From assembly GCA_904391645.1 (NCBI GenBank), contig CAJFMJ010000002.1, forward strand, positions 1 to 43,160: DNA of 43,160 nt, given 5' to 3'. Shown here one piece after another: positions 1 through 8,481 of this stretch (the stretch's first letter is position 1; the number at the start of each line of letters is the position of its first letter). The notes below the pieces were generated by a model. It worked only from the letters and a program-made list of their open reading frames with translations. It made no database searches and had not been told where the DNA came from. Source of the stretch: an uncultured Neglectibacter sp. (GTDB taxonomy: Bacteria; Bacillota; Clostridia; Oscillospirales; Acutalibacteraceae). The translations under genes were made by a program, and so were the position numbers.

Positions 1-1083
1 TATATCCACCACTACAACTTCCCCTCCTACTCCGTGGGCGAAACCAAGCCCAGCCGGGGCCCCGGCCGCCGGGAGATCGGCCACGGCGCTTTGGCCGAGC
101 GCGCCCTGGTGCCTGTGATCCCCAGCGTGGAGGAGTTCCCCTACACCCTGCGTCTGGTCAGCGAAGTGCTGTCCTCCAACGGCTCCACCTCCCAGGCTTC
201 CATCTGCGGCTCCACCCTGGCCCTGATGGACGCCGGTGTGCCCATCAAGGCCCCTGTGGCCGGCATCTCCTGCGGCCTGATCACCGAGGGCGACCGCTGG
301 ATGACCATGGTGGACATCCAGGGCATTGAGGACTTCTTCGGCGACATGGACTTCAAGGTGGGCGGCACCAAGAAGGGTATCACCGCCATCCAGATGGACC
401 TGAAGATCCACGGCCTGACCCCCGCCATGGTGAAGGAGGCCCTGGAGAAGACCCACAAGGCCCGGAACTATATCATCGATGAAATCATTCTGAAGGCCAT
501 CCCCGAAGTGCGGCCTCAGCTTTCCAAGTATGCCCCCAAGATGCTGTCCACCGTGATTCCCGTGGACAAGATCCGGGAGGTCATCGGCAGCGGCGGCAAG
601 GTGATCCAGAAGATCTGCGCCGAGTGCGAAGTGAAAATGGACGTGGAAGAGGACGGCCATGTGTTCATCTCCGGCCTGGATCTGGAGAAGTGCCAGCGGG
701 CCTTGGACATTGTGGACACCATTGTCAACGATCCCGAGCCCGGCTCTTACTACAACGGCCGTGTCACCCGGCTGATGGACTTTGGCGCCTTTGTGGAGAT
801 CGCCCCCGGCAAGGAAGGCCTGGTGCACATCTCCCGCCTGGACATCAAGCGCACCGAGAAGGTCACCGACGTGGTGAACGTGGGGGATATTGTCAAGGTG
901 AAAGTGCTGGAGATCGACGACAAGGGTCGGCTGAACCTTTCCCGCCGGGACGCCCTCATCGACCTGGACGGCGCCGTGCCGGAGAACGACATCTCCTCCG
1001 AAAGCCGCCCGCCCCGCCGGGAGCATGGGGACCGTGACCGCAACCGCGACCGCCGTCCCAGAAGGGACCATCACGAACACTAA
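1..1083 (+). CDS. pnp: Polyribonucleotide nucleotidyltransferase, C-terminal part (5' end outside window)
   Basis: The reading frame is open from base 1, so the gene is cut by the left edge; 360 codons remain. PNPase degrades RNA 3'->5' by phosphorolysis and is part of the RNA turnover machinery in the cytoplasm. The fragment holds the second RNase PH-like domain (motifs [18 protein letters not shown] and DLKIHGL, whose acidic residues belong to the active site), then a KH domain at about fragment residues 184-245 with the GSGGK loop, then an S1 RNA-binding domain at about 247-318 ([18 protein letters not shown]). The tail is very rich in Arg, Asp and His ([12 protein letters not shown]), typical of PNPase ends that add RNA affinity. 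A GC-rich hairpin follows the stop codon. The identity is clear; only the true start is missing. Confidence 0.97.
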   Translation, partial: YIHHYNFPSYSVGETKPSRGPGRREIGHGALAERALVPVIPSVEEFPYTLRLVSEVLSSNGSTSQASICGSTLALMDAGVPIKAPVAGISCGLITEGDRWMTMVDIQGIEDFFGDMDFKVGGTKKGITAIQMDLKIHGLTPAMVKEALEKTHKARNYIIDEIILKAIPEVRPQLSKYAPKMLSTVIPVDKIREVIGSGGKVIQKICAECEVKMDVEEDGHVFISGLDLEKCQRALDIVDTIVNDPEPGSYYNGRVTRLMDFGAFVEIAPGKEGLVHISRLDIKRTEKVTDVVNVGDIVKVKVLEIDDKGRLNLSRRDALIDLDGAVPENDISSESRPPRREHGDRDRNRDRRPRRDHHEH

Positions 1084-1116
1084 TCCCCTGGTTTCAGGGT
1101 TGGAAACATGACAAAA

Positions 1117-1170
1117 GGGCCAGCGGTGGCTCCAGCGGAAAAGCTGGGCTCCGCTGGCCCTGGTTGGTTT
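1117..1170 (+). terminator. Probable terminator of pnp
   Basis: GGGCCAGCGG (1117-1126) pairs perfectly with CCGCTGGCCC (1151-1160), and a second small stem CCAGC/GCTGG is nested inside. The bases after it (TGGTTGGTTTT) are only moderately T-rich, so it is a probable rather than textbook terminator. Confidence 0.6.
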
Positions 1171-1235
1171 TATGGGCCGCTGGGGGCCACGAAACTTTCC
1201 CAGGGGACCGGCGCTTTTTCTGTGCAACCTTTCCA

Positions 1236-1265
1236 TTGCTTTTTACCAGTTTACTGTGGTAACAT
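1236..1265 (+). promoter_or_regulatory. Weak sigma-A-like promoter before the SCP2-mnmA-proBA operon
   Basis: TTGCTT (1236-1241) and TAACAT (1260-1265) are 18 bases apart. Both hexamers match only partly, so this is a suggestion; it is the best pair between the pnp terminator and the next gene. Confidence 0.3.
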
Positions 1266-1301
1266 ACAAGTTAAATGAACCCTTTTGAAAGGAGCTTTTC
1301 C

Positions 1302-1622
1302 ATGACGTTTCAGGAATATTTTCAGCAGGTGAAAGACCGTTTTCTAGACGCAGACATCTCCCAGGTGGCGGACCCCACCCGCATCCAGATCAACATCACC
1401 GGCCAGGCTGCCGGCACCTTCTATGTGGAGATCAAAGGCGGGAAGCTGTCCATCGAGCCCTATGAGTACCACGACCGGGATGTGGAGATCACGGTTTCCG
1501 ACGAGAACTTCTGGAAGATCGCCACGGGCAAGCTGGACCCGGTGATGGCCTTCACCTTTGGCAAGCTGAAAGCCCAAGGGGACCTGGGCAAGGCCCTGGA
1601 ACTGAAAAAGCTGATCCGATGA
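1302..1622 (+). CDS. SCP2 sterol-binding-domain-like protein
   Basis: A 106-residue cytoplasmic protein made of one SCP2-like fold. The pattern QINITGQAAGTFYVEIKGG, then a strand with DVEITVSD, then FWKIATGKLDPVMAF and GKLKAQGDLGKAL is the usual signature of this family (a DPMKAFMTGKLKVEGD-type helix-loop). SCP2 domains bind lipids or other hydrophobic ligands; the ligand here is unknown. ATG 1302 is chosen because GAAAGGAG (1287-1294) sits 7 bases before it; the in-frame ATG at 1275 has no ribosome site. The stop overlaps the mnmA start (ATGA at 1619-1622), so the two are translationally coupled. A link to tRNA thiolation is not known. Confidence 0.8.
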   Translation: MTFQEYFQQVKDRFLDADISQVADPTRIQINITGQAAGTFYVEIKGGKLSIEPYEYHDRDVEITVSDENFWKIATGKLDPVMAFTFGKLKAQGDLGKALELKKLIR

Positions 1623-2743
1623 GCAGGGAGAACCTTTTGAACGCCCCGACCCAGCGGAAAGCCATCATCGCCATGAGCGGCGGGGTGGATTCCTCTGTGG
1701 CGGCCCTGCTGTGCCAGCGGCAGGGGTTTGACTGCATGGGCGTCACCTTAAAACTGTATGACAACCAGGACGCGGGCCTGGGGGAGGCATCCTTCCCCGG
1801 GGAGAAGACCTGCTGCTCGGTGGACGACGTGGCCGATGCCCGCAGCGTGGCCTTCCGGCTGGGGATGCCCTTTTACGTGTTCAACTTCAAGGAGGCCTTC
1901 CGCCGGGAAGTGATGGACCGGTTTGCCGCCGCCTACCAGCATGGGGAAACCCCCAACCCCTGCGTGGACTGCAACCGGTATATCAAGTTTGAGAAGCTCA
2001 TGCGCCGGGGGGAGGAGATCGGCTACCCCTATGTGGCCACAGGCCACTACGCCCGGGTGGAACGGGATGAAACCACGGGCCGCTGGCTGCTGAAAAAAGG
2101 CCTGGATGAGAACAAGGACCAGAGCTATATGCTCTACTCCCTGACCCAGTGGGAGCTTTCCCGGCTGCTGCTGCCCCTGGGGGGGCTGACCAAAGACCAG
2201 ACCCGGGCCTTGGCCGAGGAGAACGGCTTTGTCAACGCTCGCAAGCGGGACAGCCAGGACATCTGCTTTGTGCCCGACGGGGACTACGCTGCCTTTATCC
2301 GCCGCTGGACTGGCCAGGAGTTCCCTCCCGGGGAGTTCGTGGGCACCCACGGGGAGGTGTACGGCACCCATAAGGGGATCATCCACTACACCGTGGGCCA
2401 GCGGAAGGGCCTGGGGCTTTCCTTCCCCCAGCCCATGTTCGTCAAAGAGATCGACACGGAAAAGAACCAGGTGGTGCTGGCCAAGGCCGAGGAGCTGTTC
2501 TCCCAGGAGGTCACCGCCCGGGACATCAACTTGATCTCCGTGGGGAGCATCCCCCAGCCCATGGAGGTGAAAGCCCGGGTGCGCTACCGCCAAAAGGAGC
2601 AGCCTGCCACCGTGGTGCAGACAGGCACCGACGAGCTGAAAGTGGTGTTCCACCAGCCCCAGCGGGCCATCACCCCCGGCCAGGCCCTGGTGCTCTACCA
2701 GGGGGACACCGTGGTGGGCGGCGGAAAGATTGTGGGAAATTAA
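1619..2743 (+). CDS. mnmA: tRNA-specific 2-thiouridylase MnmA
   Basis: MnmA puts sulfur on C2 of U34 in tRNA-Lys, -Glu and -Gln, using ATP and a persulfide donor. The 374-residue protein has the PP-loop SGGVDSS at residues 20-26, the first catalytic cysteine C115 in NPCVDCN, and the second, C216, in SQDICFVPDGDY; the tRNA-binding central domain and C-terminal beta-barrel (YHQPQRAITPGQALVLYQGD-like end) follow. Length fits the family (about 360-375). It starts inside the stop codon of the SCP2 gene and lies 34 bases before proB, all on one strand. A free-standing cysteine desulfurase, often next to mnmA, is not in the window. Confidence 0.97.
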   Translation: MSRENLLNAPTQRKAIIAMSGGVDSSVAALLCQRQGFDCMGVTLKLYDNQDAGLGEASFPGEKTCCSVDDVADARSVAFRLGMPFYVFNFKEAFRREVMDRFAAAYQHGETPNPCVDCNRYIKFEKLMRRGEEIGYPYVATGHYARVERDETTGRWLLKKGLDENKDQSYMLYSLTQWELSRLLLPLGGLTKDQTRALAEENGFVNARKRDSQDICFVPDGDYAAFIRRWTGQEFPPGEFVGTHGEVYGTHKGIIHYTVGQRKGLGLSFPQPMFVKEIDTEKNQVVLAKAEELFSQEVTARDINLISVGSIPQPMEVKARVRYRQKEQPATVVQTGTDELKVVFHQPQRAITPGQALVLYQGDTVVGGGKIVGN

Positions 2744-2777
2744 AGAGAAAGGGACGGGGCCAGGCCCCGAGGTCACT

Positions 2778-3566
2778 ATGGAACTGAAAGACGCAGAGAT
2801 CCTTGTGGTGAAGGTGGGCACCTCCACCCTCACCTATGAAAACGGGAAAGTCAACCTGCGGCGGCTGGAAGAGCTGTGCCGTACCCTGGCGGATTTGCAA
2901 AACGCCGGGCGCAAGCTGGTGCTGGTTTCCTCCGGCGCCATCGGCGTGGGCATGGGCAAGCTGGGGCTTCCCAGCCGCCCGGAGGAAACAGAGAAAAAGC
3001 AGGCGCTGGCAGCCATTGGCCAGTGCGAGCTGATGTTTTTGTATGACAAATTTTTTGGGGAGTACAACCACACCGTGGCCCAGCTGCTGCTCACCGCAGA
3101 CGTGGTGGACTTCCCCCGGGGACGGGAAAACGTCCAGAACACCTTCCGGGAGCTGCTTTCCATGGGGGTCATCCCGGTGGTCAACGAAAACGACACCGTG
3201 GAAACCCAGGAGTTGGAAGGCAAGAACTTCGGCGACAACGACACCTTGTCCGCGGTGGTGGCAGGGCTGTGCGGCGCCCAGGGGTTGGTGATCCTCACCG
3301 ACATCGACGGCCTGTACACCGGCGACCCCCGGAAAGATCCCAGCGCCCAGCGCATCCCCCGGGTGGAGGAGATCACCCAGGAGGTGGAGGCCTTGGCCGG
3401 CGGGGCCGGCTCCAACCGGGGCACCGGGGGCATGGCCACCAAGCTGAAGGCCGCCAAATTGGCCAAAAGCCAGGGCATCTCCATGGCCATCCTCTCCGGC
3501 AGCGACCTGCCCAGCCTCTACCGCCTGATGGAGGGGGAGAGTGTGGGCACTCTGTTCCCGGCATGA
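2778..3566 (+). CDS. proB: Glutamate 5-kinase, short form without PUA domain
   Basis: First step of proline synthesis: ATP-dependent phosphorylation of glutamate to gamma-glutamyl phosphate, which is handed to ProA. The 262-residue protein carries the amino-acid-kinase fold: VVKVGTSTLT near the start, LVSSGAIGVG, PVVNENDTV, FGDNDTLSA, ILTDIDGLYTGDPRKDP and GTGGMATKLKAAKLA. It ends right after the kinase domain, so the C-terminal PUA domain of the E. coli type (about 367 residues) is absent; short forms of this length are known in other Firmicutes, so it is not read as truncated. ATG 2778 has GAGG (2769-2772) before it and fits the family; an upstream in-frame TTG at 2730 would overlap mnmA and lacks homologous residues. 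Confidence 0.95.
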   Translation: MELKDAEILVVKVGTSTLTYENGKVNLRRLEELCRTLADLQNAGRKLVLVSSGAIGVGMGKLGLPSRPEETEKKQALAAIGQCELMFLYDKFFGEYNHTVAQLLLTADVVDFPRGRENVQNTFRELLSMGVIPVVNENDTVETQELEGKNFGDNDTLSAVVAGLCGAQGLVILTDIDGLYTGDPRKDPSAQRIPRVEEITQEVEALAGGAGSNRGTGGMATKLKAAKLAKSQGISMAILSGSDLPSLYRLMEGESVGTLFPA

Positions 3567-3613
3567 CTCCCTGCCGGGCTGCCAACCATTCTGTTGAAAA
3601 AGGAGGAATCCCT

Positions 3614-4852
3614 ATGACCATCACCGAAATGGGCGCACGGGCCAAAGAGGCCGCCCGGGTCCTTGCCACCGCAGGGGCCTTGAAAGAGGCCGCCTTGCTC
3701 CACGCTGCCCACGCCCTTTGGAGCCGCCGGGAGGAGATCCTGGCAGCCAACGCCCAAGATCTGGAAGCCGGGAAAGCAGCGGGCTTGTCCCAGGCGCTGT
3801 TAGACCGGCTGGCCCTGACGGAGGGCCGCATCCAGGACATGAAGACCGCCGTGGAGGAGGTGGCCAAAGCTGCTGACCCGGTGGGCCGCATCCTGTCCGG
3901 GGAAACCCGCCCCAACGGCCTGCGGATTGAAAAGGTCACCGTGCCCCTGGGGGTCATCGGCATCATCTACGAGGCCCGGCCCAACGTCACCAGCGACGCC
4001 GCTGCCCTGTGCTTGAAAGCGGGCAACGTGGTGATCCTCCGGGGCGGGAAAGAGGCCATCCACTCCAACAAGGCCGTGGCCGGGGTGCTGCGGGACGCCT
4101 TGGAGGAGGCGGGCCTGCCTGCGGACTGCGTCCAGCTGGTGGAGGACACCAGCCGCCAGTCCGCCCAGGAGCTGATGGGCCTGACCCAGTACCTGGATGT
4201 GCTCATCCCCCGGGGCGGCGCCGGGCTGATCCGCTCGGTGAAGGAGAACGCCCGGGTGCCGGTGATCGAAACCGGGGTGGGCAACTGCCACGTGTATGTG
4301 GACGCTTCCGCCGACCTGGACATGGCCGCGGAGATCATTTACAACGGCAAGTGTTCCCGGCCCTCGGTGTGCAACGCCATTGAAACCATTTTGGTGCACC
4401 AGGACGTGGCGAAGGCGGCCCTGCCCAAGATCAAGGCCCGGCTGGACGAAAAGCAGGTGGAGCTGCGGGGCTGTGACCGGGCAAGGGCCATCCTGCCGGG
4501 GATCACCCCCGCTGTGGAAGAGGACTGGGCCACCGAGTACCTGGACTACATCCTGGCGGTGAAGGTGGTGGACTCCCTGGAGGATGCCCTGGGCCACATC
4601 GCCCGGTATTCCACCGGCCACAGCGAGTGCATCGTCACCCAGGACTACACCGCTGCCCAGCGGTTTTTAAACGAGGTGGACGCCGCTGCCGTGTATGTAA
4701 ATGCCTCCACCCGGTTTACAGATGGAGGCCAGTTTGGTTTGGGCGCGGAGATCGGCATTTCCACCCAGAAGCTTCACGCCCGGGGCCCCATGGGCCTGGA
4801 GCAGCTGGTGAGCTATAAATTCCTCATCCGGGGCAGCGGCCAGGTGCGGTAA
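3614..4852 (+). CDS. proA: Glutamate-5-semialdehyde dehydrogenase (gamma-glutamyl phosphate reductase)
   Basis: Second step of proline synthesis: NADPH reduction of gamma-glutamyl phosphate to glutamate semialdehyde, which cyclises to pyrroline-5-carboxylate. The protein has 412 residues, the usual size. It has the aldehyde dehydrogenase fold with PLGVIGIIYEARPNVTSDAA, NVVILRGGKEAIHSN, VIETGVGNCHVYVD, and the catalytic cysteine C253 in RPSVCNA; the end GPMGLEQL and SYKFLIRGSGQVR is typical. Start ATG 3614 follows AGGAGG (3601-3606). An upstream extension of the frame exists but runs through proB. It lies 47 bases after proB. No proC is present here. Confidence 0.97.
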   Translation: MTITEMGARAKEAARVLATAGALKEAALLHAAHALWSRREEILAANAQDLEAGKAAGLSQALLDRLALTEGRIQDMKTAVEEVAKAADPVGRILSGETRPNGLRIEKVTVPLGVIGIIYEARPNVTSDAAALCLKAGNVVILRGGKEAIHSNKAVAGVLRDALEEAGLPADCVQLVEDTSRQSAQELMGLTQYLDVLIPRGGAGLIRSVKENARVPVIETGVGNCHVYVDASADLDMAAEIIYNGKCSRPSVCNAIETILVHQDVAKAALPKIKARLDEKQVELRGCDRARAILPGITPAVEEDWATEYLDYILAVKVVDSLEDALGHIARYSTGHSECIVTQDYTAAQRFLNEVDAAAVYVNASTRFTDGGQFGLGAEIGISTQKLHARGPMGLEQLVSYKFLIRGSGQVR

Positions 4853-4877
4853 ACCGTGATGTTGGGCCGGTTTGTGC

Positions 4878-5180
4878 CTAAAGCAGCAAAAACATCAGGG
4901 CAAACAGCAGCTCGTTGTTTTTTTCGTCCCCGCTGAGCAGGAGCAGCAGCGCCAAAATGATGGTGCGCTCCTTGTCTTTGAAAAAGGCGTTCAGCAGGCT
5001 GCCTTCCTCCTGGGCAGGCTGCATCTGCACCTGGTTTTGGGGCTGGGGGGCCTGCTTTGGCTGGGAAGGCGGGTCGACCTGCTGTTTCCGGGGCTGGGGG
5101 ATGTGGGCCCGGGCCTGCATTTCCCGGGCCCTGCGGGCGGCTTCCTCCCGCAGCTTGTTCATATCCAAGTCTTGGGCCAT
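4878..5180 (-). CDS. Small protein of unknown function with two hydrophobic C-terminal helices
   Basis: I do not recognise a characterised family. The 100 residues divide in three: a charged N-terminal helix (MNKLREEAARRAREMQARA), a Pro/Gln linker (about residues 27-57), and a C-terminal part with KDKERTIILALLLLL and NELLFALMFLLL, two short hydrophobic runs split by a charged SGDEKNN turn. That looks like a small amphipathic or membrane hairpin rather than a normal transmembrane helix pair. The start has AGGGAGGTG at a good distance. It is the last gene of a three-gene operon with 5193-5630 and 5656-5907, 12 bases behind the gene before it. Similar short 'ERTLILALLLLL' tails occur, from memory, in small hypothetical proteins of Clostridia. 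Confidence 0.7.
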   Translation of the reverse strand: MAQDLDMNKLREEAARRAREMQARAHIPQPRKQQVDPPSQPKQAPQPQNQVQMQPAQEEGSLLNAFFKDKERTIILALLLLLSGDEKNNELLFALMFLLL

Positions 5181-5192
5181 GGGGGCACCTCC

Positions 5193-5630
5193 CTACAGCA
5201 GCCCGGACAACAGCCCGGAAAATACGCCGCTCTCTTTCAGCAAGGGGAGCAGCCGCAGCATTTGCAAGATCTGGACGGCTTCGTCCACCTTTTTCTGCCG
5301 GGACTCCCCCAAAAGGGGGCGCAGGGCCCGCAGCAGCCGGGTGGCGTCGTCCTCCCGGTTGGCCTGGGAGAGCAGCGGCCCCAGCCGGGTCATCAGGGAG
5401 AGGGTCTGGGGGGTGATGCCCCCCAAAGAAGGCCCGGTTTCCTGGGGGGCGTTCCCCCCGGAAAGCGCCCCCAGCAGGGAGCTGAGATCCGGGGTGGAAG
5501 GGGCCGGGGTGGCTGCTTTTTGGGCAGGCTCCTCCTGGCCGCTTCCCAGGGATTGGAGCATCCCTTGAATCTGCCCCATGGCCTGGGGGTCTGACAGGAT
5601 CTTTTGGAGCTGCTGGCTCAAGTCGTCCAT
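5193..5630 (-). CDS. Small hypothetical protein with an N-terminal SDP-A helix and a Leu/Arg-rich C-terminal helix bundle
   Basis: A 145-residue protein without a signal peptide or membrane segment. It begins with LSQQLQKILSDPQAMGQIQG, close in pattern to LQKVLSDPEAAKKLL in the neighbouring gene 5656-5907. A flexible Ser/Pro/Gly stretch follows (about residues 30-75), then a helical segment with RLGPLLSQANREDDATRLLR and ALRPLLGESRQKKVDEAVQI. The ATG at 5630 is preferred over GTG 5639 because AAAGGGG lies about 8 bases before the ATG but directly touches the GTG. The operon order and close spacing suggest that the three proteins work together. Function unknown; the DP-containing helices recall STI1/HOP-type DP motifs only loosely. 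Confidence 0.7.
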   Translation of the reverse strand: MDDLSQQLQKILSDPQAMGQIQGMLQSLGSGQEEPAQKAATPAPSTPDLSSLLGALSGGNAPQETGPSLGGITPQTLSLMTRLGPLLSQANREDDATRLLRALRPLLGESRQKKVDEAVQILQMLRLLPLLKESGVFSGLLSGLL

Positions 5631-5655
5631 GGGGTCCACCCCTTTCTACAAAGGT

Positions 5656-5907
5656 TTATTTGCCCTGGTTCCCAAACATCTGGAACAGTTTTTGGGCCTG
5701 GGGCGTGGACAGCAGCTTTTTGGCCGCCTCCGGGTCAGAGAGCACTTTTTGCAGGGCAGCGGCGTCTTGGCCGCTGGAGCCTGCCACCAGGGAGGAGAGA
5801 TCCCCCCGCTGGGCGGCAGCTTTCAAGGCCTGGGGCGTGGTGCCCATGCGCTGGGCCGCCACTTTTAACAGGGCTTCCAACTGGTTTTGGTTGGGTGCTT
5901 GACTCAT
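5656..5907 (-). CDS. Small hypothetical protein with SDP-A helix
   Basis: First gene of the three-gene minus-strand operon; 83 residues, soluble, Ala/Gln/Lys-rich and predicted by eye to be all helical. It has two related helices: LLKVAAQRMGTTPQALKAAA near the start and LQKVLSDPEAAKKLLS near the end, then QKLFQMFGNQGK. The SDP-A motif is shared with the next gene. Start ATG 5907 follows GAAAGGGGG at about 9 bases; longer upstream frames have no ribosome site. Its promoter must lie in 5908-6043, shared with the divergent phosphoesterase gene, but I could not fix it. Function unknown. Confidence 0.7.
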   Translation of the reverse strand: MSQAPNQNQLEALLKVAAQRMGTTPQALKAAAQRGDLSSLVAGSSGQDAAALQKVLSDPEAAKKLLSTPQAQKLFQMFGNQGK

Positions 5908-6043
5908 GGTTTGCGTTCCCCCTTTCGCGGTGGGATGGCCAGTCACAGGACCGGCTCTATTCCCATAGTATGCGGCAAAGGGGAAAAAATGCCCCGGACA
6001 GCGGGGAGGGGAGATGTATTTTGGAAAGGAAGGATCTGATACA

Positions 6044-6511
6044 ATGCGAATTTTAGTGGTATCCGATTCCCACGGCAACGATGCCAACCTGCGCCGGGCC
6101 ATTTTGGCCCAGCCCACAGCGGAAGTGGTCATCCACCTGGGGGATGGGGAAGAGGAGTTACAGCGGGCCAAGCACTCGTTCCCGGAGAAGATGTTTTTGG
6201 CGGTGCGGGGCAACTGCGACATGGCCTCGTCCCTGCCGCCGGTGGGGGAATATGAGGCCCAGGGGGTGCGGATTTTCTACACCCACGGCCATTTGTACGG
6301 GGTGAAGTCGGGACAGTATACCATTGTGTGCGCCGCCCGGGAGAAGAAGGCCCAGGTGCTTTTGTACGGCCACACCCACCAGGCTTTCACCGACTATGAG
6401 GACGGGCTTTACATGATGAACCCCGGCTCTTTGAACAGCTGGGAGCCCACCTACGGCACTTTGGATATCACCCCCCAAGGGATTGTGACCAATGTGGTAA
6501 AACTGCCTTGA
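6044..6511 (+). CDS. YfcE/MJ0936-type metallophosphoesterase
   Basis: A 155-residue calcineurin-like phosphoesterase. All metal-site motifs of the small YfcE/MJ0936 group are present in order: SDSHGN near residue 8, HLGDGEEE, VRGNCD, THGHLYGV, and YGHTHQ, followed by the NPGS turn (MMNPGSLNSW). Members hydrolyse phosphodiesters with Mn2+ or similar metals; the natural substrate is generally unknown. Start ATG 6044 follows GGAAAGGAAGG. In many Firmicutes this gene sits next to the rdgB/rph nucleotide-pool genes; here it instead precedes a phosphohexomutase that has its own promoter. Confidence 0.92.
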   Translation: MRILVVSDSHGNDANLRRAILAQPTAEVVIHLGDGEEELQRAKHSFPEKMFLAVRGNCDMASSLPPVGEYEAQGVRIFYTHGHLYGVKSGQYTIVCAAREKKAQVLLYGHTHQAFTDYEDGLYMMNPGSLNSWEPTYGTLDITPQGIVTNVVKLP

Positions 6512-6527
6512 GGCCCCTTGTTTCGAG

Positions 6528-6556
6528 TTGACAGGGCAACCAAAAAATGGTAATCT
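6528..6556 (+). promoter_or_regulatory. Sigma-A promoter of the phosphohexomutase gene
   Basis: Perfect TTGACA (6528-6533), 17-base spacer, then TAATCT (6551-6556). It lies just past the phosphoesterase stop codon and gives a leader of about 70 bases. Confidence 0.65.
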
Positions 6557-6632
6557 TACAGATAGAAAACCTACAAAAAAATGGGCGCCCTCATGCTGCT
6601 TCGGCGCTCTCAACAGAAGGGAAGGTTTCCAT

Positions 6633-8330
6633 ATGACGGAATACGAAAGATGGCTGCAACAGCCTTTGGATGACCCCGACCTCACGGAAGAGCTGCGCTC
6701 CATCCAAGGCAACGAGGAAGAGATCAACGACCGCTTTTACATGGACCTGGAGTTCGGCACCGCAGGCCTGCGTGGCGTGATCGGTGCGGGTATCAATCGG
6801 ATGAACGTGTACACCGTGCGCAAGGCGACCCAGGGCCTTTCCAACTACCTGTTAAAACACGCCCAGGGCAAGCCCCAGTCCGTGGCCATTGCCTACGACA
6901 GCCGCAACAAAGGCGTGCTGTTCTCCCAGCAGTCGGCGGCTGTGCTGGCTGCCAACGGCATCAAAGCCTATATCTATCCCCAGCTGATGCCCACCCCCTC
7001 CCTGTCCTACGCGGTGCGCCACCTGCATTGCGACGCGGGCATCTGCGTCACTGCCAGCCACAACCCCGCCAAGTACAACGGCTACAAGGCTTACGGCAGC
7101 GACGGCTGCCAGGTCACCGCGGAAATGGCCGACGGTATCACCCAGGAGATCAAGTCCCTGGACATTTTCGCCGATGTGAAGAAGATGGACTTTGAAGAGG
7201 GCATCCGGCAGGGGCTGATCGAGTATATCGGCGAGGAAACGGTGGACGCCTTCCTGGACGACGTGTACAAGGAAAGCCTCATCGATGACGCCAGCAACCT
7301 GAAGCTGGTGTACACCCCCTTAAACGGCGCCGGCAAGGTGTGCGTCACCCGCATCCTGGAGCGCATTGGCATCCAGGACGTCACCGTGGTGCCTGAACAG
7401 GCCGAGCCTGACGGCAATTTCCCCACCTGCCCCTACCCCAACCCCGAATTCCGGGAGGCGCTGCAAAAGGGCCTGGAGCTGTGCGAGAAGGTCCAGCCCG
7501 ACCTGCTGCTGGCCACCGACCCCGACAGCGACCGTGTGGGCATTGCCGTGAACCAGAACGGGGAGTTTGTGCTGATGACCGGCAACGAAGTGGGCGTGCT
7601 GCTGCTGAACTTCATCGCCAAGGTGAAGCAGGAGCAGGGCAAGCTGCCCGCCCATCCTGTGGCGGTGACCACCATTGTTTCCACGGATATGGTGGACCCT
7701 GTGGCCCAGCATTACGGCGTGGAGCTGCGCCGCTGCCTGACGGGCTTTAAGTACATCGGCGACATCATTGCCGACCTGGAGCAGAAAGAGGGCAGCGACG
7801 AGAGCTTCCTGCTGGGCTTTGAAGAGAGCTATGGCTACCTGCCCGGGGGCTATGTCCGGGACAAGGACGCCGTGGCCGCCAGTATGCTCATCTGCCAGAT
7901 GGCTTCTTACTACAAGCGCCAGGGCAAGACCCTGGTGGACGTGATGAACGACCTGTATGAGGACTATGGGTACTACCAGAACGTCACCTTGAACTTTGCT
8001 TTCGAGGGCGAGGACGGCATGAAGACCATGGCCCGCATCATGACCACCCTGCGGGAGCAGCCCCCGGTGGACATCGCAGGCACCAAGGTCATTGGCCGCA
8101 GCGACTACCAGCTGTCCCAGTCCTATGGGGACAAGGAGGGCGTCATCGACCTGCCCAAGTCCAATGTGCTGGAGTACCGCTTGGAGAACGGCTGCAAGTT
8201 CATTGTCCGTCCCTCCGGCACCGAGCCCAAGATCAAGATCTACCTCTCCGGGAAGGGCGCCACCATGGAAGAGTCCCTCCAGGAGATCGAAAAGATGAAG
8301 GCCGCCGCCCCCGGCGTTTTGGGGATGTAA
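6633..8330 (+). CDS. Phosphoglucomutase/phosphomannomutase family protein
   Basis: Alpha-D-phosphohexomutase, interconverting hexose 1- and 6-phosphates in the cytoplasm. The 565 residues carry the four domain signatures: the phosphoserine loop TASHNPAKYNGYKAYG with catalytic S142, the metal loop DPDSDRVGIAV, the sugar loop GFEESYGYLPG, and the phosphate loop RPSGTEPKIKIYL. Length and N-terminal FGTAGLRGVIG match the PgcA-type enzymes of Firmicutes (about 570-580), which use glucose phosphate for glycogen and glycolipid synthesis; mannose phosphate is an alternative substrate. ATG 6633 follows AGAAGGGAAGG; codons upstream are in frame but do not look like protein. A strong bidirectional terminator follows. 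Confidence 0.95.
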   Translation: MTEYERWLQQPLDDPDLTEELRSIQGNEEEINDRFYMDLEFGTAGLRGVIGAGINRMNVYTVRKATQGLSNYLLKHAQGKPQSVAIAYDSRNKGVLFSQQSAAVLAANGIKAYIYPQLMPTPSLSYAVRHLHCDAGICVTASHNPAKYNGYKAYGSDGCQVTAEMADGITQEIKSLDIFADVKKMDFEEGIRQGLIEYIGEETVDAFLDDVYKESLIDDASNLKLVYTPLNGAGKVCVTRILERIGIQDVTVVPEQAEPDGNFPTCPYPNPEFREALQKGLELCEKVQPDLLLATDPDSDRVGIAVNQNGEFVLMTGNEVGVLLLNFIAKVKQEQGKLPAHPVAVTTIVSTDMVDPVAQHYGVELRRCLTGFKYIGDIIADLEQKEGSDESFLLGFEESYGYLPGGYVRDKDAVAASMLICQMASYYKRQGKTLVDVMNDLYEDYGYYQNVTLNFAFEGEDGMKTMARIMTTLREQPPVDIAGTKVIGRSDYQLSQSYGDKEGVIDLPKSNVLEYRLENGCKFIVRPSGTEPKIKIYLSGKGATMEESLQEIEKMKAAAPGVLGM

Positions 8331-8358
8331 CAGCAGCGCCTTCGCTATACAACACAGC

Positions 8359-8397
8359 AAAAAAGGACGCCCAAGGATTCCCTTGGGTGTCCTTTTT
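8359..8397. terminator. Bidirectional rho-independent terminator
   Basis: AAAAAGGACGCCCAAGG and CCTTGGGTGTCCTTTTT form a 17-base stem with one mismatch and a short loop. T runs occur on both strands, so it can end both the mutase transcript (+) and the MATE transcript (-). Confidence 0.9.
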
Positions 8398-8481
8398 GTG
8401 TGGAAAAAGTGGGATTGTGCGGGGCCCTTTGAAACCCGCGCACCAGCCTTGCGATACGTAAGGCCGGGGGAAAGAAGGGCG

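Noticed and set aside
2778-3566. proB as a truncated pseudogene
   Set aside because: The kinase domain is complete and PUA-less forms of the same size are known in Firmicutes.
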